From: Nostocoides japonicum T1-X7
GTDB taxonomy: Bacteria > Actinomycetota > Actinomycetes > Actinomycetales > Dermatophilaceae
Direction: 5' to 3'
DNA length: 64,000 nt
NCBI RefSeq assembly: GCF_001046855.1
Contig: NZ_HF570958.1
Location: forward strand, 1-64,000
Every line of letters starts with the position of its first letter. The first letter of the stretch is position 1. This document shows positions 1 to 8,437 of this stretch, piece by piece. The notes below the pieces were generated by a model, which did no database searches, had not been told where the DNA came from, and saw only the letters and a program-made list of their open reading frames with translations. The translations under genes were made by a program, and so were the position numbers.

Positions 1-170
1 CCGACCCGGGGCGCAGCGGCGGCAGCGGGCTCCCGGGCATGCGGGCCCGTGCCGAGGCGGTGGGTGGCAGTCTGGTCGCCGGGCCGACGCAGGACGGTGG
101 TTTCCTCGTGGAGACCCACGTGCCGCTGTCCGGGCGGCCCGCCCTCACGACGACGGAGGCCACCGCATGA
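1..170 (+). CDS. sensor histidine kinase, C-terminal end (partial)
   Basis: Only the last 55 codons are in the window; the reading frame enters from the left edge. The residues GLPGMRARAEAVGG followed by GGFLVETHVPL match the G-box and final strand of the HATPase_c domain of NarX/DesK-type kinases. It would autophosphorylate in response to a signal and pass phosphate to the response regulator that follows. Its TGA overlaps the regulator's ATG (ATGA, 167-170), so the pair is translationally coupled. The sensing domain lies outside the window, so the signal cannot be named. Confidence 0.85.
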   Translation, partial: DPGRSGGSGLPGMRARAEAVGGSLVAGPTQDGGFLVETHVPLSGRPALTTTEATA

Positions 171-832
171 CGATCACCGTCGTCGTCGTCGACGACCAGG
201 CGATGGTGCGCCAGGGGATCGGTGCCCTCCTCGGTGCCCAGCCGGACCTCCAGGTCATCGGCGAGGCGAGCAACGGCGTCGAGGCGGTGCGTGAGGTGGC
301 CCGCCTCCACCCGGACGTCGTCCTCATGGACGTCCGGATGCCGGAGCTCAACGGCATCGAGGCCGCGGCGACCATCCTCTCCGCGCCCTCGCCCACCCGC
401 CCGAAGGTCCTCATGCTGACGACGTTCGACGTCGACGACTACGTCTACGAGGCGCTGCGGATCGGCGCGAGCGGGTTCATGCTCAAGGACGCCCCGGCGG
501 AGGAGCTGGCCCGCGCCGTGCGCGTCGTGGCGGCCGGCGACTCGCTCCTCGCGCCGAGCATCACCAAGCGCTTCATCGCCGACGCGATTCGACGGCATAC
601 CTCCCTCCCCAGGGCCAGCTCGGCCCTCGCCGAGCTGACGAGCCGCGAGCGCGAGGTCCTCGAGCTCGTCGCGGGCGGGCTCTCCAACGGCGAGATCGCG
701 GGCCGGCTCTTCGTCGCCGAGCAGACCGTCAAGACGCACGTCTCCCGAGTCCTCGCCAAGCTCGGCCTGCGCGACCGGGCCCAGGCCGTCGTCTTCGCCT
801 ACGAGCACGGGGTCGTCACCCCGGGTGACTAG
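167..832 (+). CDS. NarL/LuxR-family response regulator
   Basis: A 221-residue two-domain regulator. The receiver domain spans about residues 3-120, with the acidic pair D9/D10, phospho-acceptor D55 in LMDVRMPE, switch residue T85 and K107. A LuxR-type helix-turn-helix follows at about 156-216 (LTSREREVLELVAGGLSNGEIA, then the recognition stretch EQTVKTHVSRVLAKLGLRDR). Length and order are standard for NarL/DesR/LiaR regulators. It overlaps the upstream kinase by ATGA and is its obvious partner. No gene after it is co-directional and close enough to be a clear target, since the next gene has its own -10 element. Confidence 0.93.
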   Translation: MTITVVVVDDQAMVRQGIGALLGAQPDLQVIGEASNGVEAVREVARLHPDVVLMDVRMPELNGIEAAATILSAPSPTRPKVLMLTTFDVDDYVYEALRIGASGFMLKDAPAEELARAVRVVAAGDSLLAPSITKRFIADAIRRHTSLPRASSALAELTSREREVLELVAGGLSNGEIAGRLFVAEQTVKTHVSRVLAKLGLRDRAQAVVFAYEHGVVTPGD

Positions 833-873
833 CCTGCATCCCACGATGGGATTCAATCTGAACACCACCTTGG

Positions 874-879
874 TATGCT
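874..879 (+). promoter_or_regulatory. -10 element of the MazE-like gene
   Basis: TATGCT lies 7 nt before the ATG at 887, which would put the transcript start at or next to the start codon (leaderless mRNA). No good -35 hexamer is visible. Confidence 0.5.
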
Positions 880-886
880 GGACGGC

Positions 887-1126
887 ATGTCGACGCAGAT
901 CTCCGTCCGCCTCGACGACCGGCTCGTCGCCGAGCTGGACCGCCTCGTGACGTCCGGCCAGGCGACCTCGCGGGCCCAGGTCGTCGAGTCCGCGCTCGAG
1001 CGGGAGCTCCGCCGCCGCCTGTACGAGCGGGACGCCGAGATCTACCGCACCCAGGGTGAGGATCCCGAGGTGGAGGAATTCCTCGTCTGGGCGAGCAGCC
1101 GCCCCCGACCGGATCTCGACGACTGA
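887..1126 (+). CDS. ribbon-helix-helix antitoxin, MazE/CopG-like
   Basis: A 79-residue protein whose first half (ISVRLDDRLVAELDRLVTSG, then a helix with SRAQVVESALERELRRR) has the beta-strand plus two-helix pattern of ribbon-helix-helix DNA-binding antitoxins. The acidic C-terminus would hold the toxin. I chose the ATG at 887 rather than the one at 875, because the TATGCT -10 overlaps 875 and the family starts with a short strand. Its stop overlaps the ATG of the PemK/MazF-like gene by one base (TGATG), the usual antitoxin-toxin arrangement. It should repress its own promoter, though I see no clear operator. Confidence 0.83.
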   Translation: MSTQISVRLDDRLVAELDRLVTSGQATSRAQVVESALERELRRRLYERDAEIYRTQGEDPEVEEFLVWASSRPRPDLDD

Positions 1127-1428
1127 TGCGAGCGATCCATGTGGCGCATCTGGACAAGGCACGGCCCGTGCTCATCCTCACGCGCGAGATCGTGAGCGCC
1201 AGCCGACACTGGGTGACCGTCGCCCCCATCACCTCGACGGTCCGCGGTCTGGGATCCGAGGTGCCCGTAGGGGTTGCCAACGGCCTGGACCATGAGTCGG
1301 TCGTCAGCTGTGACGCCGTGGAGACGATCCCGGTGTCTGACCTCGGGCGACAGATCGGCACCCTCCTCGACGACCAGGAGCGAGCGCTCGCGGCGGCGAT
1401 CCGCTACGCCTTCGACCTGGTCGGATGA
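1126..1428 (+). CDS. MazF/PemK-family toxin
   Basis: A 100-residue protein of PemK/MazF size and pattern: N-terminal AHLDKARPVLILTRE (the family's RPVLVL strand), central VTVAPITSTVRG with the conserved T/S-x-R loop near the active site, and a C-terminal dimer helix. Family members are sequence-specific endoribonucleases blocked by the cognate antitoxin, here the overlapping gene at 887. The module sits 58 nt before purL. Function is inferred from family and context; the ORF is full length with no disabling changes. Confidence 0.83.
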   Translation: MRAIHVAHLDKARPVLILTREIVSASRHWVTVAPITSTVRGLGSEVPVGVANGLDHESVVSCDAVETIPVSDLGRQIGTLLDDQERALAAAIRYAFDLVG

Positions 1429-1486
1429 CCCCTCGGCCACCGATAGCCTGGACCCGCACCGCACGCCGCCCTCCGGGAGTCCCTGA

Positions 1487-4400
1487 ATGCCCACGCACGA
1501 TCCCGTGCTGACCGTTGTCGAGGGCGGCACCGCTCTCTCCGCGTTCCGGGCCGCGGCCCTCCTCGCCCGGCTCCAGAGCATCGCCCCCGGGGTCACCGGC
1601 GTGTCCGCCCGGTACGTCCACCTCGTCGCGAGCGACGGCCCGCTCGAGGGCGACCGGCTCGACACGGTGACCCGGCTGCTCACCTACGGGGAGCCGTATG
1701 CCGAGCCGCCCGGAGCGCCCGAGTCCCTCACCACCCTCGTCGTCGGCCCCCGTCTCGGCACCGTCTCCCCGTGGTCGTCGAAGGCGACGGACATCGCCCG
1801 CTCCTGCGGCGTCCCGATCGAGCGGGTCGAGCGGCTCACCGCCTACCGCATCGCCTCGGACGCACCCCTCACCCCGGAGGAGTGGCGGGCGGCCGCCGAC
1901 GTCCTCCACGACCGGATGACCGAGTCGGTCTTCGCCGAGGTCGCCGAGGCGGGTGCCCTCTTCGAGGAGCGGGAGGCCGTGCCGATGGAGCGCGTCGACG
2001 TCCTCGGCCAGGGGCGCGCCGCGTTGGAGAGCGCCAACACGGCATACGGGCTGGCCCTGTCCGACGACGAGATCGACTATCTCGTCGAGGCGTTCGGCGG
2101 ACTGGGACGCAACCCGACCGATGTCGAGCTGACGATGTTCGCGCAGGCGAACTCCGAGCACTGCCGGCACAAGATCTTCAACGCCGACTTCGTCGTCGAC
2201 GGCGAGCCGCAGGCACGGAGCCTGTTCGGCATGATCCGCCACACCGAGGCGGTCGCCGGCGAGGGCACGATCGTCGCCTACACGGACAACGCCTCGGTCA
2301 TGGCCGGTGGTACGCGACAGCGGTGGCTCCCCGAGACGCCGGACGGCCCGAGCCGGTACACCGGGCGCGACACCGAGGTCCACGTCCTCATGAAGGTCGA
2401 GACGCACAACCATCCGACCGCGATCAGCCCCTTCCCGGGCGCGGCGACCGGCGCCGGCGGCGAGATCCGCGACGAGGGTGCGACCGGGCGGGGCTCGCAG
2501 CCCAAGGCCGGGCTCACCGGGTTCGCCGTGTCCAACCTCCACCTGCCCGGCACGTCGGAGCCGTGGGAGAGCGAGGTTTACGGCGCGCCCGACCACATCG
2601 CGACCCCCCTGTCGATCATGCTCGACGGGCCGATCGGCGCGGCGGCGTTCAACAACGAGTTCGGCCGGCCGGCGCTCGGAGGATTCTTCCGGGTCTACGA
2701 GCAGACCGTCGACGGCGTCCGCCGCGGCTATCACAAGCCGATCATGAGCGCCGGCGGCCTCGGCACGATCGACGCGGACCAGACGGAGAAGGTCGCCTTC
2801 CCCGCCGGCACCCTGCTCGTCCAGCTCGGGGGGCCGGGGATGCGGATCGGCATGGGCGGCGGGGCGGCCTCCTCCCTCGCGGCGGGCGCCAACGCCGCCG
2901 AGCTCGACTTCGACTCCGTCCAGCGGGGCAACCCCGAGATCGAGCGGCGCGCCCAGGAGGTCATCAACCACTGCTGGTCCCTCGGCGCCGGCAACCCGAT
3001 CCTCGCCGTCCACGACGTCGGCGCGGGCGGCCTCTCGAACGCCTTCCCCGAGCTCGTCGACGGTGCCGGTCTCGGCGCGCGGTTCGACCTCGCCGCCGTG
3101 CCGCTGCAGGAGAGCGGGCTGTCCCCGAAGGAGATCTGGTGCAACGAGAGCCAGGAGCGCTACGTCCTGGCCCTCGCGCCGGAGTCCCTCCCGCTCTTCG
3201 CGACGCTCTGCGACCGGGAGCGCTGCCCGTATGCCGTCGTCGGCGTGGCCAGGTCCGACGGCGAGCTCGTCCTCGCCGAGGACCCGGCGGACGGCTCGGC
3301 GGGCTCGGAACGCTCCATCGACATGCCGATGGAGGTGCTCCTCGGCAAGCCACCGCGGATGACGCGCGACGTGACCCACATTGAACGCCGCTCTCCCGCA
3401 TACGATCTCGACGGGTTGGACCTGCGAGAGGCGGCGTATGCCGTGCTGCGGCACCCGACCGTCGCCTCCAAGCGGTTCCTCGTGACGATCGGCGACCGGA
3501 CGGTCGGGGGGCTGACCCATCGCGACCAGATGGTCGGGCCGTGGCAGGTGCCCGTCGCCGACGTCGCCGTCACCCTCGCCGACCACGTGGGGCTGGCGGG
3601 GGAGGCGATGGCCTCGGGCGAGCGGATGCCGCTCGCCGCCGTCGACGCGCCGGCCTCCGGGCGGATGGCGGTCGGGGAGGCGCTGACCAACCTGCTCGCC
3701 GCGCCCGTCGCCCTGCGCGGCGTCAAGCTCTCGTGCAACTGGATGGCGGCGTGCGGGGAGCCGGGGGAGGACGCCGCGCTCTACGACACCGTGCGGGCCG
3801 TCGCCCTCGAGCTGTGCCCGGCCCTCGGCATCTCGGTGCCCGTCGGCAAGGACTCGCTGTCGATGCGCACCCGGTGGACCGATGCGGAGTCCGGCGCGGT
3901 CCGCCAGGTCACCTCGCCGGTGTCGCTCGTCGTCACGGCGTTCGCCTCCCTCCCGGATGTGCTCGGCACCCTCACGCCGCAGCTGCGCCCCGACTCGGCG
4001 CTCGTCCTCGTCGACCTCGGGGCGGCCCGGGACCGGCTCGGCGGCTCGATCCTCGCCCAGGTGGGCGGATCGTTCGGCTCCACCGTTCCCGACCTCGACG
4101 ACCCCAGCCGGCTCACCGCCCTCGTCGACGGCGTGAACGCGTTGCGTGACAAGGGGATCGTCACGGCCTACCACGACCGCTCCGACGGCGGCCTCTGGGC
4201 GACGGCGTGCGAGATGGCGTTCGCCGGCGCGCTCGGCCTCGAGCTCGAGGTGCCCTCCGTCGCCGCCCTCTTCAGCGAGGAGCTCGGCGTCCTGCTCGGG
4301 GTCCCGGTGGAGCGACTCCCCGACGTCCTCGGCACGCTCGCGGCGCAGGGGCTGGAGGACCTCGTCTCCGTCGTGGGCCGCACGACGGACGACCGCCGGA

Positions 4401-5383
4401 TCCAGGTCGCCGTCGGAGGCGAGGCCGCCCTCGACGAGCCGGTGCGCGATCTCGCCCAGGCGTGGGACGAGGTGTCGTGGTGCATCTCCCGGCTGCGTGA
4501 CAACCCCGCGTGCGCCGACGAGGAGCATGCGGCGTTCGGTGCCGACGAGGGCGGGCTCGTCGTCCGGCCCACCTTCGACCCGACCGACGATGTCGCGGCC
4601 CCCTACCTCAACCTCGGTGCCCGGCCGAAGGTCGTCGTCCTTCGCGAGCAGGGTGTGAACTCCCACGTGGAGACGGCCTTCGCGTTCGACCGGGCCGGCT
4701 TCGCGGCCTACGACGTCCACATGACCGACCTGCAGGCCGGCCGCTTCGACCTCTCGGACGCCGTGGGACTCGTCGCGTGCGGCGGCTTCTCCTACGGCGA
4801 CACGCTCGGCGCGGGCGAGGGGTGGGCGCGGTCGGTGCTCTTCGACGAGCGGCTCACCGAGGCCTTCCACGACTTCTTCCACCGGCCGGACACCTTCGGC
4901 CTCGGGATCTGCAACGGGTGCCAGATGTTCGCGGCCCTCGCCGATCTCGTCCCCGGCGCCGAGGCGTGGCCGCGTTTCACCCGCAACCGGTCCGAGCAGT
5001 ACGAAGCCCGGCTGTCGCAGGTGGAGATCCTCGAGTCCCCTTCGGTGTTCTTCCGCGGCATGGCCGGGTCGCGGCTGCCCATCGCCGTCGCCCACGGCGA
5101 GGGGTATGCCGACTTCTCCGCGCGCGGCGACGAGGGCTCGGTCGTGCCGGCCGTCCGGTACCTCGACGCGGCGGGTGCCCCTGCCACGCTCTACCCCGCG
5201 AACCCCAACGGGTCGCCGGGCGGGCTCACCGCCGTGACGACCGTCGACGGGCGGTTCACCGCGATGATGCCGCACCCCGAGCGCGTCCAGCGCAACGCCC
5301 AGCTCTCGTGGACGAGCGGCCCTGTGGAGCAGGAGAGCCCGTGGCTGCGGATCTTCCGCAACGCCCGGGTCCACGTCGGCTGA
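1487..5383 (+). CDS. purL: phosphoribosylformylglycinamidine synthase, single-chain form
   Basis: Fourth step of IMP synthesis: FGAR + ATP + glutamine to FGAM. At 1298 residues it matches the single-polypeptide enzyme of gamma-proteobacteria (about 1295) rather than the PurS/L/Q complex. An N-terminal FGAR-AT domain is followed by the catalytic stretch with [18 protein letters not shown], two AIRS-like halves, and from about residue 1045 a class I glutaminase domain ([15 protein letters not shown]). The glutaminase nucleophile is C1142 (GICNGCQMF), with H1263 and E1265 in MPHPERV. GGGAG lies 8 nt before the ATG, and a TAGCCT -10 at 1444-1449 gives a short leader. It is bracketed by two toxin-antitoxin modules. 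Confidence 0.97.
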   Translation: MPTHDPVLTVVEGGTALSAFRAAALLARLQSIAPGVTGVSARYVHLVASDGPLEGDRLDTVTRLLTYGEPYAEPPGAPESLTTLVVGPRLGTVSPWSSKATDIARSCGVPIERVERLTAYRIASDAPLTPEEWRAAADVLHDRMTESVFAEVAEAGALFEEREAVPMERVDVLGQGRAALESANTAYGLALSDDEIDYLVEAFGGLGRNPTDVELTMFAQANSEHCRHKIFNADFVVDGEPQARSLFGMIRHTEAVAGEGTIVAYTDNASVMAGGTRQRWLPETPDGPSRYTGRDTEVHVLMKVETHNHPTAISPFPGAATGAGGEIRDEGATGRGSQPKAGLTGFAVSNLHLPGTSEPWESEVYGAPDHIATPLSIMLDGPIGAAAFNNEFGRPALGGFFRVYEQTVDGVRRGYHKPIMSAGGLGTIDADQTEKVAFPAGTLLVQLGGPGMRIGMGGGAASSLAAGANAAELDFDSVQRGNPEIERRAQEVINHCWSLGAGNPILAVHDVGAGGLSNAFPELVDGAGLGARFDLAAVPLQESGLSPKEIWCNESQERYVLALAPESLPLFATLCDRERCPYAVVGVARSDGELVLAEDPADGSAGSERSIDMPMEVLLGKPPRMTRDVTHIERRSPAYDLDGLDLREAAYAVLRHPTVASKRFLVTIGDRTVGGLTHRDQMVGPWQVPVADVAVTLADHVGLAGEAMASGERMPLAAVDAPASGRMAVGEALTNLLAAPVALRGVKLSCNWMAACGEPGEDAALYDTVRAVALELCPALGISVPVGKDSLSMRTRWTDAESGAVRQVTSPVSLVVTAFASLPDVLGTLTPQLRPDSALVLVDLGAARDRLGGSILAQVGGSFGSTVPDLDDPSRLTALVDGVNALRDKGIVTAYHDRSDGGLWATACEMAFAGALGLELEVPSVAALFSEELGVLLGVPVERLPDVLGTLAAQGLEDLVSVVGRTTDDRRIQVAVGGEAALDEPVRDLAQAWDEVSWCISRLRDNPACADEEHAAFGADEGGLVVRPTFDPTDDVAAPYLNLGARPKVVVLREQGVNSHVETAFAFDRAGFAAYDVHMTDLQAGRFDLSDAVGLVACGGFSYGDTLGAGEGWARSVLFDERLTEAFHDFFHRPDTFGLGICNGCQMFAALADLVPGAEAWPRFTRNRSEQYEARLSQVEILESPSVFFRGMAGSRLPIAVAHGEGYADFSARGDEGSVVPAVRYLDAAGAPATLYPANPNGSPGGLTAVTTVDGRFTAMMPHPERVQRNAQLSWTSGPVEQESPWLRIFRNARVHVG

Positions 5384-5421
5384 CCCGGCCGACCCGCCGC
5401 TGAGGTCCCCGAACTATGGGC

Positions 5422-5427
5422 TAGACT
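5422..5427 (+). promoter_or_regulatory. -10 element of the VapB-like gene
   Basis: TAGACT sits 6 nt before the ATG at 5434, predicting a leaderless transcript for the VapBC module. The hexamer is the same as that before purM (29252). Confidence 0.55.
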
Positions 5428-5433
5428 CTACAC

Positions 5434-5673
5434 ATGCGTATGCACATAGAGCTCGACGATGACCTCGTCGCGAAGGTCGACGCGATCGCGGGTGCACGCG
5501 GTCGGTCGGCATTCGTGCGCTCCGCAGTGGCGCGGGCCGTGGAGCAGACGCGCCGCGACGAGCGGCTCCGAGTGGCGGCTGGAGCGATTCCCGACACCGG
5601 GCACGACTGGGACGGCGACCCGGCCTCGTGGGTGCGGCAACAACGCCGTTCGGACGCCCGTCGCGCCGGCTGA
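5434..5673 (+). CDS. VapB-like ribbon-helix-helix antitoxin
   Basis: A 79-residue protein with the N-terminal strand MRMHIELDDDLVAKVDAIAG and the helix RSAFVRSAVARAVEQTRR typical of ribbon-helix-helix antitoxins. The C-terminal part ending GDPASWVRQQRR is the usual toxin-wrapping tail of VapB proteins. A second in-frame ATG lies two codons in; the first fits the -10 spacing better. The toxin gene starts 6 nt downstream. It probably represses its own promoter through sites near 5422-5440. Confidence 0.85.
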   Translation: MRMHIELDDDLVAKVDAIAGARGRSAFVRSAVARAVEQTRRDERLRVAAGAIPDTGHDWDGDPASWVRQQRRSDARRAG

Positions 5674-5679
5674 GGATCG

Positions 5680-6063
5680 ATGCTGCACGTCCTGGACTCG
5701 ACCGTCCTCATCGACTTCCTTCGTGGCCGGCCCGCCGTCGCGCGGGTTGCGCAGGTGCGCGCGCGAGGCGATGTGCTCGCCACGACGGCCGTCAACGTCG
5801 AGGAGATCGTCCGGGGGCTGCGGCCGAGCGAGACCGATGCGGCGCAAGCCCTCTTCGAGGGCCTCGACGTCCTGCCCGTCAACGGGGCTGCCGGGTGGAC
5901 GGCGGGCGCCTGGCGCAGGGAGTTCGCCCAGCGCGGAGTGACTCTCTACCAGGCCGACTGTCTCGTGGCGGCCGTGACGCACGGGGCGGGTGGGGTCCTC
6001 GTCACGGGAAACCCCAAGGACTTCCCCATGCTCGACGTCGTCCACTGGCCCGTCGGGACGTGA
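5680..6063 (+). CDS. VapC-family PIN-domain ribonuclease toxin
   Basis: A 127-residue PIN-domain protein. The acidic metal-binding residues expected of a VapC nuclease are visible: D6 (LDSTVLIDFL), E41/E42 (VNVEEIVRG), D93 (YQADCLVAA) and the C-terminal TGNPKDFP motif with N111/D114. PIN toxins cleave tRNA or rRNA using Mg2+ or Mn2+ held by these residues. It forms an operon with the antitoxin gene 6 nt upstream, and nothing suggests inactivation. The RNA target cannot be predicted from sequence. Confidence 0.9.
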   Translation: MLHVLDSTVLIDFLRGRPAVARVAQVRARGDVLATTAVNVEEIVRGLRPSETDAAQALFEGLDVLPVNGAAGWTAGAWRREFAQRGVTLYQADCLVAAVTHGAGGVLVTGNPKDFPMLDVVHWPVGT

Positions 6064-6091
6064 TCGCCCCGTGGGGTGGCACGATGCCGGT

Positions 6092-6457
6092 ATGCCACCC
6101 CGTCGCCGGATCGACCCCGTCGCGGGCGAGGCGGCGGTCGCCGCGTGGCGGGCCGACCACGACGTCGACCGGCCGACTCTCGCGACGGCCGTGCGGTTCA
6201 CCCTCGAGGAGCTGGGGGCTCGCGCACCGGGGCGCAGCGTCGAGGTCCGGGTTCCCCCGTTCGGTGCCGTCCAGTGCATCGCGGGCCCGCGGCATACCCG
6301 CGGAACCCCGCCCAACGTCGTCGAGGCGGACCCGCAGGCGTGGCTCGAGGTCGCGACGGGCGAGCGGGGTTGGGCGGAGGTCGCCGGCACCGAGCGGCTC
6401 CGGATGAGCGGCACCCGCGCCGACCTGTCCGCTCTCCTCCCGCTCGTCGGCGTGTAG
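6092..6457 (+). CDS. sterol-carrier-family (SCP2-like) small protein
   Basis: A 121-residue protein starting MPPRRRIDPVAGEAAVAAWRA, with PPFGAVQCIAGPRHTRGTPPNVVE in the middle and a short hydrophobic end. This is the actinobacterial 'sterol carrier family' protein that recurs between purL and purF (for example M. tuberculosis Rv0807). The function of the family is unknown; the SCP2-like fold suggests a small hydrophobic ligand. The ATG at 6092 is preferred over upstream starts because similarity begins there and the upstream extension overlaps vapC. It follows vapC by 28 nt. Confidence 0.8.
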   Translation: MPPRRRIDPVAGEAAVAAWRADHDVDRPTLATAVRFTLEELGARAPGRSVEVRVPPFGAVQCIAGPRHTRGTPPNVVEADPQAWLEVATGERGWAEVAGTERLRMSGTRADLSALLPLVGV

Positions 6458-6495
6458 GTCCCGCTCACCCGTGTCCCACTCGGGCACCCCTCACT

Positions 6496-6557
6496 CGGAC
6501 GGAGAAGTTGCGTTCGGACGGAGCAACATCTCCGTCCGAACGCAACTTCTCCGTCCG
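6496..6557. repeat. perfect inverted repeat, 28-bp arms
   Basis: Arms 6496-6523 and 6530-6557 are exact reverse complements around the 6-nt loop CAACAT. Each arm itself carries CGGACGGAG at both ends of a GTTGCG centre. It lies between the SCP2-like gene and the GNAT gene and could form a very stable hairpin or cruciform. There is no T-tract on either side, so it is not a canonical terminator. Confidence 0.95.
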
Positions 6558-6619
6558 TGTGGAGTGCGGCCGACCACCAAGGGGCGGGAGTGCGGCCGGC
6601 CACCCAGGCAGGCACACCC

Positions 6620-6625
6620 TAGGGT
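6620..6625 (+). promoter_or_regulatory. -10 element of the GNAT gene
   Basis: TAGGGT ends 7 nt before the GTG at 6633, again predicting a leaderless message. Confidence 0.5.
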
Positions 6626-6632
6626 TACGGGC

Positions 6633-7343
6633 GTGACGCGCCTCAACGAGTTCGGCCAGCCCGTCGGTGACCCCGTCGAGTGGTCCGCTGCCACCTTCCC
6701 TCCTGCCGTCGCGCTGGCGGGCCGCCACGTCGCCCTCGACGAGCCGATGGCTCCCCAGCACGCGCAGGCCGTCGTCGACCGACTCGCCCCCTATCCGGAC
6801 CTGTGGACCTACCAGGCCGAGGACGCCCCGGCGTCGGTCGACGAGGCTGCCGCCGTCATCTCCGCCGCCGTCGCCGCGCCCGACACGGTGCCGTACGCCA
6901 TCGTCGACCGGCCGGGCGGCGAGCTGCTCGGCCGGGTGTCGTACCTGCGCATCCAGCCCGGGCTCGGGTCCATCGAGGTCGGCGGCATCATCTACGGGCC
7001 CGGACTGCAGCGGACGACCGGCGCGACCGAGGTGCAGCATCTCCTCATGCGGCACGCGTTCGACGACCTCGGCTACCGACGCTACGAGTGGAAATGCGAC
7101 AGCCTCAACGCGCCCTCCCGCTCGGCGGCCCTGCGCCTCGGCTTCGTCGAGGAGGGGACGTGGCGCAACGCGTTGATCTACAAGGGACGCAACCGGGACA
7201 CGACGTGGTTCTCCGTCACCGACGCGGAGTGGCCGACGGTGGGGGCCGCCTTCGAGGAGTGGCTCGCCGACGCCAACCGGGACGCGAGCGGGCAGCAGCG
7301 CCGATCCCTCGCCGAGATCAGGACGGCCCTGCGCGCGGGGTGA
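6633..7343 (+). CDS. GNAT-family N-acetyltransferase, RimJ/RimL-like
   Basis: A 236-residue protein with the layout of RimJ/RimL-type acetyltransferases: an N-terminal substrate region ending in ALDEPMAP, a central strand with GRVSYLRIQPGLGSIEVGGIIY, and an acetyl-CoA segment near YRRYEWKCDSLNAPSRSAAL. It then has the family's RLGFVEEGTWRN motif (a R-x-G-F-x-x-E-G signature). Such enzymes acetylate protein N-termini, amino groups or drugs; the substrate is not predictable here. GTG 6633 is chosen because the upstream sequence holds the hairpin at 6496-6557 and the -10 at 6620. It stands alone between convergent or divergent neighbours. Confidence 0.85.
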   Translation: MTRLNEFGQPVGDPVEWSAATFPPAVALAGRHVALDEPMAPQHAQAVVDRLAPYPDLWTYQAEDAPASVDEAAAVISAAVAAPDTVPYAIVDRPGGELLGRVSYLRIQPGLGSIEVGGIIYGPGLQRTTGATEVQHLLMRHAFDDLGYRRYEWKCDSLNAPSRSAALRLGFVEEGTWRNALIYKGRNRDTTWFSVTDAEWPTVGAAFEEWLADANRDASGQQRRSLAEIRTALRAG

Positions 7344-7404
7344 CCTGCAGACGGCCTGGCGCCCGCCCTACCGTTCGCCAGCATCCTGCGTGCGGCAGAG
7401 GATG

Positions 7405-7467
7405 TCGCACGTGCCGAGAAGATGTCGTCGCGGGCGTCGTTCGAGGACAACAACTCGGCACGTGCGA
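7405..7467. repeat. dispersed palindrome, GCACGTGCCGAG family (copy A)
   Basis: TCGCACGTGCCGAG at 7405-7418 pairs exactly with its reverse complement at 7454-7467, and the inner stem (GATGTCGTCG against the GAGGACAA side) is imperfect. It lies between the convergent 3' ends of the GNAT gene and the MBL-hydrolase operon. Related copies are at 18563, 37364 and, in altered form, 48105. Confidence 0.85.
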
Positions 7468-7576
7468 AGACGGACGGCGCGGACCGGGGCCCCGCTGGGT
7501 GGAGGTATCCGGTGACCTTCCGGTGATGTCGTGATACCCCGACCCCTGGAGCGCCGCATGCGCCGCGGGGAGAGGG

Positions 7577-8437
7577 CTATGCGGACAGGGCCGCGTAGCC
7601 CCGCCCCACGGCGACGTCGACGACGGCGTCCGGGAACGGCACGATGCCTCGGGCGGCGGCCCGGGCGTCGGGCAGTGCGAGGCCCGCGGCGAACGCGGCC
7701 GTGATCGCGGTGGCCATCTCGGCGATGGAGTCTCGTTGAGCGGCAACGAAGCTCACGTCGACCGGTATGCCATGCCCCGGGACCACGCTCGTGTCGCCCG
7801 GGAGGTCTGCGAGGTGTGCGGTCAGGGTGGCGGCCCACTCGAGGAGGTGGCTGTCCGAGCCGAACGACGGCGACGCCGACTCCTCGACGAGGTCGCCGAG
7901 GAAGACGACGCCGGCGTCCCCGACCTGGACCGCGATGTCGCCGTCCGTGTGGCCGCGACCGGCATACGAGAGGGTGACCATCCGCGAGCCGAGGTCGAGG
8001 ACGGCCGATCGCGCGAAGGTGACGTCGGGCATCCGCAGCGGCGTCCGGAGCAGGTCGGACAGGTCGTCGGCCGAGTAGCTCTCCCCTTCGACGGCGGACG
8101 GACCGTTGGTCAGCTCGGCCCGCACCTGCTCCCGTATCGAGTCCCGGTGCGCCGGCAGCGAGACGCCGACCGCGTCGTGGGCATACACGGTCACCGGGTC
8201 GAACGCGCCCGCGCCGAAGGTGTGGTCGAAGTGCACGTGGGTCGCCGCGACGGCGACGACGCGCCGGTCACGGAGCACGGGCCGCAGATCGTCGAGGGCC
8301 TCGCGACCCTGCCGGAGCGAGGCGCGGGTGTCGACGACGAGCGCCCCCGAGCTCCCGACGACGACCCCGACGTTGACGTCCCACTGCGGGTACCGGCCGA
8401 CGTAGACGTCCTCGCCGACCTCGACGAACCGGGTCAT
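7577..8437 (-). CDS. MBL-fold metallo-hydrolase
   Basis: A 286-residue metallo-beta-lactamase-fold protein. The metal-binding pattern is present: THVHFDHTFG (HxHxDH), a histidine in GRGHTDGD, the aspartate in FLGDLV and the final histidine in VVPGHGIP. The family covers glyoxalase II-, lactamase- and quorum-lactonase-like enzymes, so the substrate is uncertain. It is the last gene of a four-gene leftward operon; its ATG overlaps the ATPase stop (ATGA at 8434-8437). That coupling suggests a role linked to the exported compound, which is inference only. Confidence 0.88.
   Translation of the reverse strand: MTRFVEVGEDVYVGRYPQWDVNVGVVVGSSGALVVDTRASLRQGREALDDLRPVLRDRRVVAVAATHVHFDHTFGAGAFDPVTVYAHDAVGVSLPAHRDSIREQVRAELTNGPSAVEGESYSADDLSDLLRTPLRMPDVTFARSAVLDLGSRMVTLSYAGRGHTDGDIAVQVGDAGVVFLGDLVEESASPSFGSDSHLLEWAATLTAHLADLPGDTSVVPGHGIPVDVSFVAAQRDSIAEMATAITAAFAAGLALPDARAAARGIVPFPDAVVDVAVGRGYAALSA

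Noticed and set aside
1304-5374. A 1356-codon open frame antisense to purL
   Set aside because: It is a typical high-GC shadow frame of purL: same boundaries, Arg/Gly/Asp-rich composition and no domain.
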